Below, piece after piece: positions 51,942-62,397 of a stretch of 64,000 nucleotides of DNA; within the stretch, counting starts at the first letter, position 1, and the number at the start of each line of letters is the position of its first letter. The stretch lies in assembly GCA_043554545.1 (NCBI GenBank), contig CP121337.1:2356001-2420000 (forward strand), in the 5' to 3' direction. The position numbers and the translations under genes were made by a program. Below the pieces are notes generated by a model. That model did no database searches and had not been told where the DNA came from. It was given only the letters and a program-made list of their open reading frames with translations. Source of the DNA: UBA7330 sp043554545. GTDB taxonomy: Bacteria; Bacteroidota; Bacteroidia; Cytophagales; Cyclobacteriaceae.

Positions 51942-54056
51942 GTGCTTAAATTTAAAATCCTTATCAACCTATTACTTATTTTAGCTAGTTACTCATTATT
52001 AGCTCAAAGTGGAACAATCAGAAAAGTACCAATACAGACATTCAATAACAACCCAGATGGATATATTGAATATTTACCACCTGGTTATGACGATTCAGGC
52101 GAAACCAAATACCCTGCTATTTTTTGGCTCCATGGGCTTGGTGAAAATGGAAATGGCTCTACCGGTGATTTAGACAAAATCTACAATAAACAAATAGCAA
52201 ACTGGCTGAAAACCAACGATGTTTCCTTCATTGTTTTGATACCTCAGGATCACAGCGGCTACTTTGATCATCCAAATCTGGAAAATTTTGTTGAGTTCGG
52301 AAAAGCAAATTACCCAATTGATAATAATCAGTTACACCTTGCAGGGTTGTCTGCAGGCGGCTACGGCATGAGGTCATGGACAAAGCAAAATACAGATTCC
52401 TTCAAACAATTGAGTACGCTTACACCTATGTCCACAAACTATAGTGCAGGCGGTATGAATGATTCGATTAGAAATTTTATTATTGAAAACGAACAATATA
52501 TGTGGTTTCATCATGGTGAGACTGATGGCAATCCAAATAAAGTGGGCGAGGTAATAAAAATGCATCGATATTTATATGAAATTGACCCGACAGTTTCAAG
52601 GCTGACAGTTTATAAAGGAATAGGCCACAGTGCCTGGAATGAAGTGTATGACAACAGTGGACAAGACAAAGCTCAACTTACTGGTATAATAGCTGGAACA
52701 TCTTCTGACTATTATGAATGGACCCCAAATGACGAAACATGGTATGAATGGTTATTAAGTCATCCAAAGAAAGGCACTGAAAAACCTCCTACTGATATTG
52801 TCTTAAGTAAATCATATATTGAAAATAATCTGGAGGCTGGCGCTACTTTAGCAACATTGAGTGCACTTGGAACCCCTTCGTTTACTTTTACATTAGCTTC
52901 TGGTAGTGGCGATACAGACAATGGTGCTTTTGAAATATCAGGTAAGAATTTACTTATAAAAAATGGTTCTGATAAGACTGTAAAAGACACTTATAGCCTT
53001 AGGATAGAGGTTTCAAGTCCTCACGGAACTCTTCAGAAAACATTTGCACTTAATGTAATTGATCCGGACAAGACACTTCTTACAGTAAAAGCAGATAATA
53101 AATCGATCAAATATGGCCAGGCTATTCCGAATCTAACAATTACCTATGAAGGGTTTCTGAATAGTGACAATGAATCCAGTCTTGATATTGCTCCTTCCAT
53201 ATCGACTATTGCTAATGAAAGCAGCGAGGTAAATACTTACGCAATTGAGGTCTCAGGAGCAGAATCAATTAGTTATGACTTTGCATACATAAATGGTACA
53301 CTCACAATTAATAAGGCTGATTTAACTGCGAGTATTGATGACTATACGATCACCTACGGAGATGCTTTGCCTGAATTTTCAATTAACTATGATGGTTTTG
53401 TCAAAAGTGAAGGCGTAGGAGTGCTAAATACATTGCCAACTATTTTAACTGAAGTTGTAGGTGATAGTGATGCAGGGGAATATGCACTTTTGTTGACCGG
53501 AGGTACTGATAACAATTATAATTTTATTAAAACGGATGGAAAAATAACTATCAATAAAGCGGATCAAAACATCAGCTTGTTGAACGAAATGTCCACTCAG
53601 ACTGCTACTGTTGAATATGTATTGATTTCCGCAGAAGTAGATACCGACCTTGAATTGACTTATAATTTAAATAGTGGACCAGGCACAATTGTGGCTGATA
53701 CAATTTTTCTAACTGGTGAAGAAGGATCTATCAGCTATTCCGTTAAGCAGACTGGAAACATAAATTACAATTCGGCTGAGCTCACTGGTTCTTTCGATGT
53801 TGTGCTTTTAAGCCTTGATAACCTGTTACCAACGGGTGTAAAAGTCTATCCAAATCCAACTACAGCGTACCTAAAGATTGAGATCCCTAATAAATATTTG
53901 AACCAACAATTCTCGATCTATTCTATGTCTGGAAAGATTTTGATGACTACCCAACTAAAGGAAAATCAAAATCTGATCAATGTTAAATACCTGAGACCAG
54001 GATCCTATATATTTAGCCTGAATGAAGAGCTAAAATACCAGTTTATAAAAAGATAA
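51942..54056 (+). CDS. T9SS-secreted esterase with MBG-type domains
   Basis: 704 residues from GTG 51942; the signal peptide ILINLLLILASYSLLAQ starts at residue 6. Residues about 20-280 form the same esterase domain as in the two giant proteins: PAIFWLHGLGENGNGSTGDL, LAGLSAGGYGMRSWTKQ (GxSxG), GIGHSAWNEVYDNSG (His). About 285-375 is a cadherin-like segment; 378-545 are two MBG-type Ig-like repeats (TVKADNKSIKYGQAIPNLTI and TASIDDYTITYGDALPEFSI); 627-704 the T9SS sorting domain (VKVYPNPTTAYLKIEIPNKY ... KYQFIKR). It is convergent with the next esterase gene and ends with a terminator. The substrate is unknown. Confidence 0.85.
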   Translation: MLKFKILINLLLILASYSLLAQSGTIRKVPIQTFNNNPDGYIEYLPPGYDDSGETKYPAIFWLHGLGENGNGSTGDLDKIYNKQIANWLKTNDVSFIVLIPQDHSGYFDHPNLENFVEFGKANYPIDNNQLHLAGLSAGGYGMRSWTKQNTDSFKQLSTLTPMSTNYSAGGMNDSIRNFIIENEQYMWFHHGETDGNPNKVGEVIKMHRYLYEIDPTVSRLTVYKGIGHSAWNEVYDNSGQDKAQLTGIIAGTSSDYYEWTPNDETWYEWLLSHPKKGTEKPPTDIVLSKSYIENNLEAGATLATLSALGTPSFTFTLASGSGDTDNGAFEISGKNLLIKNGSDKTVKDTYSLRIEVSSPHGTLQKTFALNVIDPDKTLLTVKADNKSIKYGQAIPNLTITYEGFLNSDNESSLDIAPSISTIANESSEVNTYAIEVSGAESISYDFAYINGTLTINKADLTASIDDYTITYGDALPEFSINYDGFVKSEGVGVLNTLPTILTEVVGDSDAGEYALLLTGGTDNNYNFIKTDGKITINKADQNISLLNEMSTQTATVEYVLISAEVDTDLELTYNLNSGPGTIVADTIFLTGEEGSISYSVKQTGNINYNSAELTGSFDVVLLSLDNLLPTGVKVYPNPTTAYLKIEIPNKYLNQQFSIYSMSGKILMTTQLKENQNLINVKYLRPGSYIFSLNEELKYQFIKR

Positions 54057-54059
54057 ATT

Positions 54060-54092
54060 GTTGCTTATTTTTCTATAATAAGCAGCTTTTTT
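54060..54092 (+). terminator. Intrinsic terminator after the MBG-domain esterase
   Basis: GTTGCTTATT (54060-54069) pairs with AATAAGCAGC (54077-54086, one G-U), loop TTTCTAT, then six T's. It overlaps the last codons of the converging gene. Confidence 0.65.
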
Positions 54093-57000
54093 AATTCACT
54101 ACTTGATGATCTGACAATAAGGGTATAGATTCCATTCGGAATAGAAAATAAATCAAGCTTAACAATTTCTGTTCTAGCAAATATATGCTTTTCTAAAACT
54201 ACCCTGCCAGTTAGATCAACCATTGACATGTATATATCTGTTCCAATCTCAAATGGCACGGCTATTGTTAAATCTCCGCTAGTTGGATTTGGATAAATTT
54301 CTAAATTAATATCCTCTTTCGGATTAATTTCATCAAAAATACCTCCCATTTGGGCATCTGATACTCTAGCTGAACTATTAATGATTTCATTTATAATTAT
54401 TCCATTTAAATAGGCCCAACTTGATGTCTTTTCAAACTCAATTTTAATCTCATTATTTTCATCCGGGCTAACTTCTTCAAACACTATTGTATTCACATTA
54501 TTATTTATACACTCCAATTGCTGAGATTGTCCCTGGACTACATAATTTGCAATCCGAGAACCCGACCCAGAACGCCCTCCAAGCATAGTAATCGTATAAT
54601 AATTTGCTTGATTAAGGTCAGATAAAACTATTTTAGCTTTACTTGATGTATATGCACCAAAGCGGGTAACTTCATCTGGAAATATGCCTCCATTCAATTC
54701 AATTCCATTATCCGTAACTCCTAAGATTGAGGAGCCATCTACTCCATTGAACACATCAATTGTTAAATCACTTCCGCTACCTGAATCATTCGTAATAGTG
54801 AAACTCCTTACGGTTGGAATAGCAATCGATTGAAAATTTACGGCATTCCAATCTGATAAAACTAATCCTGGACCATCTCCAACAATATTAACTTTATACA
54901 AGTTTGTAGTTATTGGCAAAGTTGGAGTTACAGCATATATCTCTGCGGAGCCAACTGACTCATTGCCTGCCGTGTCTAACGCCGTTACCACATAGTAATA
55001 GCCCCTTCCTGCTTCCAGACCTGTATCTGTATAAGCACTCGATGTCAAACTCGTTAATTGTTCAGAAGGCGTAAGTGAAAATCCACTGCTTGATCCCCTA
55101 TACAAATTATATCCCGCTATATCAGACTCTCCTCCTCCAATCCAGGATAAATAGATAGAATCAATACTCAAAACTGTGAGCTCATCAAACACTGGTGGCG
55201 ATGGTGGAATCGAATCAACTATGAATTCTGTCTGACCATATATCTCTGAAGAGCCAACTGACTCATTTCCAGCAGTATCTAATGCAGTTATTACATAGTA
55301 ATAACCTGTTCCCGCTTCAAGACCACTGTCTGTATAGGAAGTCGATGTCAAACTTGTTAATAACCTTGTAGGTGAAAGTGAAAATCCACCGCTTGATCCC
55401 CTATACAAATTATATCCCGTTATATCAGCTTCTCCTCCTCCAATCCAGGATAAATAGATAGAATCAGTACTTAAAACTGTGAGCTCGTCAAAGACTGATG
55501 GAGATGGTGGGATCGAATCAACTATGAATTCTGTCTGACCATATATCTCTGAAGAGCCAACTGACTCATTTCCAGCAGTATCCAATGCAGATATTACATA
55601 GTAATAACCTGTTCCTGTTTCAAGACCACTATCTGTATAGGAGGTCGATGTCAAACTTGTTAATAACCTTGTAGGTGAAAGTGAAAATCCACTGCTTGAT
55701 CCCCTATACAAATTATATCCTGTTATGTCAGCTTCTCCTCCTCCAATCCAGGATAAATAGATAGAATCAGTACTCAAAACTGTAAGTTCATCAAACACCG
55801 GTGGCGATGGTGGAATCGAATCAACAATGAATTCTGTCTGACCATATATCTCTGAAGAGCCAACTGACTCATTTCCAGCAGTATCCAATGCAGATATTAC
55901 ATAGTAATAACCTGTTCCTGTTTCAAGACCACTATCTGTATAGGAGGTCGATGTCAAACTTGTTAATAACCTTGTAGGTGAAAGTGAAAATCCACTGCTT
56001 GACCCCCTATACAAATTATATCTCGTTATGTCAGCTTCTCCTCCTCCAATCCAGGATAAATAGATAGAATCAGTACTTAAAACTGTGAGCTCGTCAAAGA
56101 CTGGTGGAGATGGTGGGATCGAATCAACTAATTCTCTACTTATCAGAACAGGTCCTACAGGTAATGATTCATTACCTGAATCATCTACAGATGTAACCCA
56201 GATATAGTTTAATGTTTGAGGGGTAGTATAGGTATAGCTATTTTTGGTATAACCATTCAAAATTAAATGAGTTATTTTCGGATCTTCAGCATTATCAGTA
56301 ACATAAATATTATAGGATTGAAAATCAGCTTCCCTATTATCACTCCAGCCAATAACTATTTGATCATTTTGAAGAAAAGCTGTCAGATTATCTGGTGACA
56401 GTGGAGGAATTGTATCCTCCCCTTCAACAAGTTCACTAATAACTAAGGCGTTCATATATGCCCATGTGCTATTTACCTTTTTAAACTGGATACCGATAAC
56501 TCCATCCTCATCTGAAAAGACTTCATCGAAGGAAACAAACTGATTTTTATTGTTAATACATTCTAATTCCTGTGTCTCAGAATTAACTGTAAAAGAAGAC
56601 CTTCGTGAGCCTGAACCGGTTCTTCCACCGTGGATTTCAATTTTATATCCTACTGATGGATCAAGTCCATCAAAATAAAAATCTGCTCCACCAGTTGTAT
56701 AAGCCGCATATTGCAGAACCTTATCAGGATAGATACCGGTGTTCAAACCAACATCGTTATTAGCAACCCCCGAGATAGAAGATGCCAGAATCCCATTTAC
56801 CGCAGTAAATGAAACCTCCGTTGTACCACCATCCTTATCCAAAAGATTGTTGAATGACCTGTAACCTGAAAATCCAGTTATATTGATATCATTCCAACCA
56901 AATAGGTTGGAACTGGTTGAATCTATTAAATTTAGATTTATCACTGTTGAAGTATCAACTGATGAATCTACCGGCAATGTTGAAAAAACAAGACGGTAAA

Positions 57001-60000
57001 CAGAGTCGCTTAAATTCCCTTCAATATCATCTAAAGTAATTAATAAAACATAGGTCGACTCTTTGGTCAAACCTGTAACATCAAAGAACTCAAAATTACT
57101 ACTAACTGTCTTTTGGCCATTTTGAATTCCTACCTTAGGTTCCCTGATTTCAGTTGAAGATAAATTAACAGTTGAATCATGAAATAATACCCAATAAACA
57201 TTACCAGGTTCAGAGGTTTTAAAATTAACATTAACGTTACCTGTAAATATTTCTAATTGTGGAAATGAATCCATAATTGGAGTTGTTGATTCCAGAAACC
57301 TTTCTGTCTGTGCTGTTAACTCTAAAGATCCTTGGGACTCATTGCCTGCCGTGTCTAATGCTGTCAAAACATAATAATATCGTGTCTCAGGACTCAACGA
57401 TATGTCAGTGTAACTCAACCCTGATCCTGAATAAACCAATGATCCACCTGTCAAGGTAAATCCACTACTTTCTCCCCGGTATAGATTATATGACAACAGG
57501 TCTGGCTCAGTGCTACTCAACCACGATATTGCGATCGATGAAGTATCCAGGGCTGTCACACTACTCAACACCGGTGCCAGTGGTGCGGTCACATCTGGAA
57601 GTGATTCCGTCTGTACTGATATCTCTGCAGATCCTTGGGACTCATTGCCTGCCGTGTCTAATGCTGTCAAAACATAATAATATCGTGTCTCAGGACTCAA
57701 CGATATGTCAGTGTAACTCAACCCTGATCCTGAATAAACCAATGATCCACCTGTCAAGGTAAATCCACTGCTCTCTCCCCGGTATAGATTATATGACGAC
57801 AGGTCTGGCTCAGTGCTACTCAACCACGATATTGCGATCGATGAAGTATCCAGGGCTAATACACTACTCATCACTGGGGCCAAAGGAGCGGTCACGTCTG
57901 GAAGTGCATCTGTCTGTGCTGTTAACGCTAAAGATCCCAATGACTCATTGTCTGCCGTGTCTAATGCTGTCAAAACATAATAATATCGTGTCTCAGGACT
58001 CAACGATATGTCCGTATAGCTCAACCCTGATCCTGTATATACCAAGGAGCTTCCTGTTAAAGCAAATCCACTACTCAATCCCCTGTATAGATGATAAGTT
58101 GCAAGATCCGCCTCTGTACTGCTCAACCACGATACTGAGATCGATGAAGTATCCAATGCTGTCACACTACTCAACACAGGTGCCAGTGGTGCGGTCACAT
58201 CTGGAAGTGATTCCGTCTGTACTGATATCTCTTCAGATCCTTGGGACTCATTGCCTGCCGTATCTAATGCTGTCAAAACATAATAATATCGTGTCTCAGG
58301 ACTCAACGATATGTCCGCATAGCTTAACCCTGATCCTGTATATACTAATGATCCAGCTGTCAAGGTAAATCCACTGCTCTCTCCCCGGTATAGATTATAT
58401 GACGACAGGTCTGGCTCAGTGCTACTCAACCACGATATTGCGATCGATGAAGTATCCAGGGCTGTCACACTACTCAAAACCGGTGCCAGTGGTGCGGTCA
58501 CATCTGGAAGTGATTCCGTCTGTACTGATATCTCTGCAGATCCTTGGGACTCATTGCCTGCCGTGTCTAATGCTGTCAAAACATAATAATATCGTGTCTC
58601 AGGACTCAACGATATATCAGTGTAACTCAGCCCTGATCCTGAATAAACCAATGATCCACCTGTCAAGGGAAATCTACTGCTCTCTCCCCGGTATAGATTA
58701 TATGACAACAGGTCTGGCTCTGAGCTACTCAACCACGATACTGAGATCGATGAAGTATCCAGGGCTAATACACTACTCATCACTGGGGCCAAAGGAGCGG
58801 TCACGTCTGGAAGTGCATCTGTCTGTGCTGTTAACTCTAAAGATCCCAATGACTCATTGCCTGCCGTGTCTAATGCTGTCAAAACATAATAATATCGTGT
58901 CTCAGGACTCAACGATATGTCAGTGTAACTCAACCCTGATCCTGTATATACCAAGGAGCTTCCTGTTAAAGCAAATCCACCACTCTCTCCCCGGTATAGA
59001 TTATATGACGACAGGTCTGGCTCTGAGCTACTCAACCACGATATTGCGATCGATGAAGTATCCAGGGCTGTCACACTACTCATCACCGGTGCCAAAGGAG
59101 CGGTCATGTCTGGAATTGCATCTGTCTGTGCTGATAACGCTAAAGATCCCAATGACTCATTACCTGCCGTGTCTAATGCTGTCAAAACATAATAATAATT
59201 CGTCTCAGGACTCAACAATATGTCCGTATAGCTCAACCCTGATCCTGAATAAACCAATGATCCACCTGTCAAGGGAAATCCACTGTTCTCTCCCCGGTAT
59301 AAATTATATGAAGACAGGTCTGGCTCAGAGCTACTCAACCACGATATTGCGATCGATGATGTATCCAGAGCTAATACACTACTCATCACCGGTGCCAAAG
59401 GAGCGGTCATGTCTGGTGGTAATGTGCCCTTTTTGGGATGACTAAGAAGCCATTCATACCATGTTTCATCTGAATCTGTCCAATTATAAAAAGGGGAATC
59501 CTGACCAGGTATATTACCAATAGTCTGAAGCTTGTTTCTCCCACTATTATCATAAACTTCTTCCCAGGCAGAATGGCCAACACCCTCATACTCTGTAAGC
59601 CTACTGATTGATGGATCAGCATCATAAAGAAAATCATGAGTATCCGACAATTGCTGCGTATTGTTAGGAGCAGTATCATTTTTACCCGAGTGGAACCAAA
59701 CCCATATCCCGGCATCAATTAATATTTGCCTATAGGAATCATTCATTCCATTTGCTGTAAAATTTGTTGACATCGGTGTCATTGTTGCAATACTTCTAAA
59801 CTCGGGAGTATTGCTTTGCAACCAACTTCTCAACCCATAACCACCAGCACTTAAACCAGCTGTATGAATCTGATTCAGATCAATTGGATAATTTGCTTTA
59901 GCCCAGATTATAAAATTTTCCAGATTAGGATGATCCCAATAACCACTATGATCTTGTGGAGCAAAAACAATAAATGGCACATCGTTAGATTTTAACCAAT

Positions 60001-60346
60001 GCGAAATTTGTCCATTGTAAATTTTATCTAATTCATCATTTGATCCCCACCCTCTTTCACCTAGTCCATGAAACCAAAATATTACTGGATACTCTGTTTG
60101 TCCACTAACATCATAATCAGAAGGTAAATAAATAACATAACCATCAGGATTACCATTGAAAGAATTTATTGGAACCTTAGCGACACTTCCATTTTGGCAT
60201 AAAGCGGAAAACGACAAAAAGATTAATACGAATGTGTTTCTTAACTTTGAAAATAAAGAAATATAGTTTGCAAGCAATGATCTACTTTTAGGGGTTTGGT
60301 GTTTTTTTAGCATCTTAATATCATAAGTTTTTGATATTGTGATCAT
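54065..60346 (-). CDS. Giant T9SS-secreted esterase with tandem FN3 repeats
   Basis: 2093 residues. The signal peptide NTFVLIFLSFSALCQ sits at about 37-51, so the true start may be an inner ATG (for example 60313). Esterase domain about 55-312 (PVIFWFHGLGERGWGS, TAGLSAGGYGLRSWLQ, GVGHSAWEEVYDNSG). Seven near-identical 101-residue FN3 repeats about 312-1018; a linker domain to 1125; a malectin-like domain about 1135-1305 (GIYPDKVLQYAAYTTGG, GGRTGSGSRRSSFTV); one divergent FN3; four more 101-residue FN3 repeats 1407-1812; a second malectin-like domain 1814-1985; T9SS sorting domain 2005-2093. It converges on the smaller esterase with only 8 bp between stops. Surface-exposed; the substrate is unknown. 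Confidence 0.88.
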   Translation of the reverse strand: MITISKTYDIKMLKKHQTPKSRSLLANYISLFSKLRNTFVLIFLSFSALCQNGSVAKVPINSFNGNPDGYVIYLPSDYDVSGQTEYPVIFWFHGLGERGWGSNDELDKIYNGQISHWLKSNDVPFIVFAPQDHSGYWDHPNLENFIIWAKANYPIDLNQIHTAGLSAGGYGLRSWLQSNTPEFRSIATMTPMSTNFTANGMNDSYRQILIDAGIWVWFHSGKNDTAPNNTQQLSDTHDFLYDADPSISRLTEYEGVGHSAWEEVYDNSGRNKLQTIGNIPGQDSPFYNWTDSDETWYEWLLSHPKKGTLPPDMTAPLAPVMSSVLALDTSSIAISWLSSSEPDLSSYNLYRGENSGFPLTGGSLVYSGSGLSYTDILLSPETNYYYVLTALDTAGNESLGSLALSAQTDAIPDMTAPLAPVMSSVTALDTSSIAISWLSSSEPDLSSYNLYRGESGGFALTGSSLVYTGSGLSYTDISLSPETRYYYVLTALDTAGNESLGSLELTAQTDALPDVTAPLAPVMSSVLALDTSSISVSWLSSSEPDLLSYNLYRGESSRFPLTGGSLVYSGSGLSYTDISLSPETRYYYVLTALDTAGNESQGSAEISVQTESLPDVTAPLAPVLSSVTALDTSSIAISWLSSTEPDLSSYNLYRGESSGFTLTAGSLVYTGSGLSYADISLSPETRYYYVLTALDTAGNESQGSEEISVQTESLPDVTAPLAPVLSSVTALDTSSISVSWLSSTEADLATYHLYRGLSSGFALTGSSLVYTGSGLSYTDISLSPETRYYYVLTALDTADNESLGSLALTAQTDALPDVTAPLAPVMSSVLALDTSSIAISWLSSTEPDLSSYNLYRGESSGFTLTGGSLVYSGSGLSYTDISLSPETRYYYVLTALDTAGNESQGSAEISVQTESLPDVTAPLAPVLSSVTALDTSSIAISWLSSTEPDLLSYNLYRGESSGFTLTGGSLVYSGSGLSYTDISLSPETRYYYVLTALDTAGNESQGSLELTAQTERFLESTTPIMDSFPQLEIFTGNVNVNFKTSEPGNVYWVLFHDSTVNLSSTEIREPKVGIQNGQKTVSSNFEFFDVTGLTKESTYVLLITLDDIEGNLSDSVYRLVFSTLPVDSSVDTSTVINLNLIDSTSSNLFGWNDINITGFSGYRSFNNLLDKDGGTTEVSFTAVNGILASSISGVANNDVGLNTGIYPDKVLQYAAYTTGGADFYFDGLDPSVGYKIEIHGGRTGSGSRRSSFTVNSETQELECINNKNQFVSFDEVFSDEDGVIGIQFKKVNSTWAYMNALVISELVEGEDTIPPLSPDNLTAFLQNDQIVIGWSDNREADFQSYNIYVTDNAEDPKITHLILNGYTKNSYTYTTPQTLNYIWVTSVDDSGNESLPVGPVLISRELVDSIPPSPPVFDELTVLSTDSIYLSWIGGGEADITRYNLYRGSSSGFSLSPTRLLTSLTSTSYTDSGLETGTGYYYVISALDTAGNESVGSSEIYGQTEFIVDSIPPSPPVFDELTVLSTDSIYLSWIGGGEADITGYNLYRGSSSGFSLSPTRLLTSLTSTSYTDSGLETGTGYYYVISALDTAGNESVGSSEIYGQTEFIVDSIPPSPSVFDELTVLSTDSIYLSWIGGGEADITGYNLYRGSSGGFSLSPTRLLTSLTSTSYTDSGLEAGTGYYYVITALDTAGNESVGSSEIYGQTEFIVDSIPPSPPVFDELTVLSIDSIYLSWIGGGESDIAGYNLYRGSSSGFSLTPSEQLTSLTSSAYTDTGLEAGRGYYYVVTALDTAGNESVGSAEIYAVTPTLPITTNLYKVNIVGDGPGLVLSDWNAVNFQSIAIPTVRSFTITNDSGSGSDLTIDVFNGVDGSSILGVTDNGIELNGGIFPDEVTRFGAYTSSKAKIVLSDLNQANYYTITMLGGRSGSGSRIANYVVQGQSQQLECINNNVNTIVFEEVSPDENNEIKIEFEKTSSWAYLNGIIINEIINSSARVSDAQMGGIFDEINPKEDINLEIYPNPTSGDLTIAVPFEIGTDIYMSMVDLTGRVVLEKHIFARTEIVKLDLFSIPNGIYTLIVRSSSSELKKLLIIEK
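54914..56125. repeat. Four-copy 303-bp FN3 tandem repeat
   Basis: Four 303-bp units (101 codons) inside the giant esterase gene. Each begins at a Ser-Ile-Pro-Pro-Ser-Pro segment and carries YYYVISALDTAGNES. Long identical DNA stretches recur every 303 bp. Confidence 0.85.
57290..59410. repeat. Seven-copy 303-bp FN3 tandem repeat
   Basis: Seven 303-bp units (101 codons), each starting near TAPLAPVMSSV and ending in a QTE/QTD segment. Units differ in a mosaic fashion (VMSSVLALD versus VLSSVTALD, ISVSW versus IAISW), with DNA otherwise nearly identical. Confidence 0.88.
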
Positions 60347-60717
60347 TTAAGTATTCATGAGTAATTCAAATTCATAGTCTCTATTCTCAAATCGTCAAAA
60401 TATCGTACGATTCTACATCCTCCTAATTTTTTTAGGAGATATAAGAAAAACATCATATAGTGAAAAACTAAACTGCGGCGAATAGTTAATAAAATAAATT
60501 CAGGCAGTCAAAACTACTGAAAATTTTATTTTTTCAGGTAAAAGTGATATTTCTAATTTCAAGATTTATGGAATAATTACACTTTTAATAATACCACTAT
60601 CAATTAATTCAAAATATTTTAACAAATATTAAATGCGTGTCTACTAGATTTGCCATTCAATTACTATCAGATAACTGTTTATTTGATTTTAAGAATTGAA
60701 TATTACCGCCTTTTTTA
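60347..60717. other. Divergent intergenic region, AT-rich
   Basis: 371 bp between the leftward giant esterase and the rightward membrane protein. One short hairpin at about 60417-60441 (TCCTAA / TTAGGA) has no T-run after it. No gene or promoter could be set with confidence. Confidence 0.45.
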
Positions 60718-62397
60718 ATGATTAAACTTTTTAATTTTGAGCTTTCTCAAAAGCAGCTAATTTTATTGCAAATTTTTGTGATTTTGGTATTTGCCATAAT
60801 TCCAAACTTTTTCAGTTTCCCTTATCGTGTAAATATTTTTCTATCATGGGAAGGTGCCTATAGGTTTTATCTTAACCAGGTACCATATAAAGATTTCGGA
60901 CTACCATTAGGATTCTCATATTGGCTAATCCCTGCAATCTTTTTTAAGATGTTTGGCCCTTATATGATGAGTTTGATCAAGGCTCAGACTTTTATCAATA
61001 TTGTTTCTGGTCTAACCTTCCGTGGGATACTTAAACTTTTCAAGCTTGATGAAGGTAAGTTATTCATTCTAATTGTTCTTTATTGTTTATCCTATTCATT
61101 TATTAATTTCTGGCCCTGGTATAACCAGTCCGTCTTTGTTTTCGAACTCATAGGTCTTTATTTCTTATTACTTGGATTGATACGTTTTACAGGGACTAAA
61201 CAAATCCTGTGTTTGGTAGCATCTACCCTCTTTATTACTACCTCTTTTTTCACAAAACAAGATGGAGGAGGATTTGCCATTCTGATTTCAGGCTTCATTG
61301 TCCTCATATTCACAATCTATGAAAGGAATTTCAGAGCAATTCTAATTTATGGCATAGCTTTCATTTTCTGGATGTGTCTTTATATCCTTCCTTTCCTGTC
61401 TCATGATTTTGGGTATTGGTTTAATTACGGTCAAACTCCCCACTATTCCAGACTCAGTATGCTCGACATACTGATTGAGGTATTTGGTGCCTCTGAATGG
61501 TTAAAATTCTATTTCATTGCAATTATTGTAATCATCATTTATCAATTTAAAAAAGACAAAGAATACTATCTAAGCTCCATTGAGCATTTACTCTTTCCCA
61601 TATTTATATTGTTAATAATCTTTCAGGCCTCAATCATCCAGGTAACCAGTTATACACCACCGGATAATAATATATATTTTCATTCATTTGCCATCGCTTT
61701 TATCCTGGGAAGCCTAAAACTAAATTTTGACCTAAAAAAAATTGGATTCTCCATAACCTTTATTTTGATGATCTTTCTTTGGTGGTCAGGGACATACTGG
61801 AACTACATCATTAGAATTGGTGAGCGGAAATTTCCTGAATTATTTGAAAGAACTGAAGAAGGTGTTGTATCCAAAAACACCTACATGATTGAAGAAGGAG
61901 AAGAAGATGAAGAGAATTCTGAATCAAACTGGGTTCAAACTGACTATAGGTCGCTGAAGGGAATGTACATACCACAGGGTACTTTGGATGGAATTAAAAG
62001 AGTGGAAAAATTGAAGATGTTTGAAAATGGTAGAAAACCAAGTGTATTAAATATGACTGAGCTTACTCCCCTTGCGTATGAATGGGGTTATGAACTTAAA
62101 TCTAATTATCCACTTTGGTATCATTTAAATGTCAGCATGTTCGACAGAGAAGTTGACACAATTTGTTCAGATATCTCATCACTTGAATATGACCTGATAT
62201 TATTTGAAGACGTACCCTTTTTGAATAATTTCTTTGCCTATCCTGTTTTAGATTGTATAAGGGAGAATTATATTTTGGTTGATAAATTTGATCCTCCCAG
62301 ACGTCCAGTTTTAGGTGAGGTATTAGTGTTTATTCATCCGAAATTTCAAAATAGCTTAAAATCGGAAAGTGATCAGAGTAAGAAACTGAATCAATAA
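60718..62397 (+). CDS. GT-C-like polytopic membrane protein
   Basis: 559 residues with about nine to ten hydrophobic segments in the first 370 residues. The first loop, FLSWEGAYRFYLNQVPYKDF followed by GLPLGFSYWLIPAIFF, is typical of GT-C glycosyltransferases of the GT87/ArnT-like group, with an acidic residue near the start of the loop. The acidic stretch EEGEEDEENSESNW (about 393-406) separates it from a soluble C-terminal domain (about 410-559). It might transfer polyprenyl-phosphate pentose or hexose to a surface glycan; the arabinose-donor cassette at 48.8-51.8 kb is nearby. Its last 68 bp overlap the converging gene. Confidence 0.65.
   Translation: MIKLFNFELSQKQLILLQIFVILVFAIIPNFFSFPYRVNIFLSWEGAYRFYLNQVPYKDFGLPLGFSYWLIPAIFFKMFGPYMMSLIKAQTFINIVSGLTFRGILKLFKLDEGKLFILIVLYCLSYSFINFWPWYNQSVFVFELIGLYFLLLGLIRFTGTKQILCLVASTLFITTSFFTKQDGGGFAILISGFIVLIFTIYERNFRAILIYGIAFIFWMCLYILPFLSHDFGYWFNYGQTPHYSRLSMLDILIEVFGASEWLKFYFIAIIVIIIYQFKKDKEYYLSSIEHLLFPIFILLIIFQASIIQVTSYTPPDNNIYFHSFAIAFILGSLKLNFDLKKIGFSITFILMIFLWWSGTYWNYIIRIGERKFPELFERTEEGVVSKNTYMIEEGEEDEENSESNWVQTDYRSLKGMYIPQGTLDGIKRVEKLKMFENGRKPSVLNMTELTPLAYEWGYELKSNYPLWYHLNVSMFDREVDTICSDISSLEYDLILFEDVPFLNNFFAYPVLDCIRENYILVDKFDPPRRPVLGEVLVFIHPKFQNSLKSESDQSKKLNQ

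Noticed and set aside
58399..59445. Long antisense open frame opposite the FN3 repeats (and shorter ones at 57277-58368)
   Set aside because: The repeat unit is a multiple of three, so an antisense frame open in one unit stays open in all. The translation is a repeated, family-less sequence and the sense strand is clearly coding.
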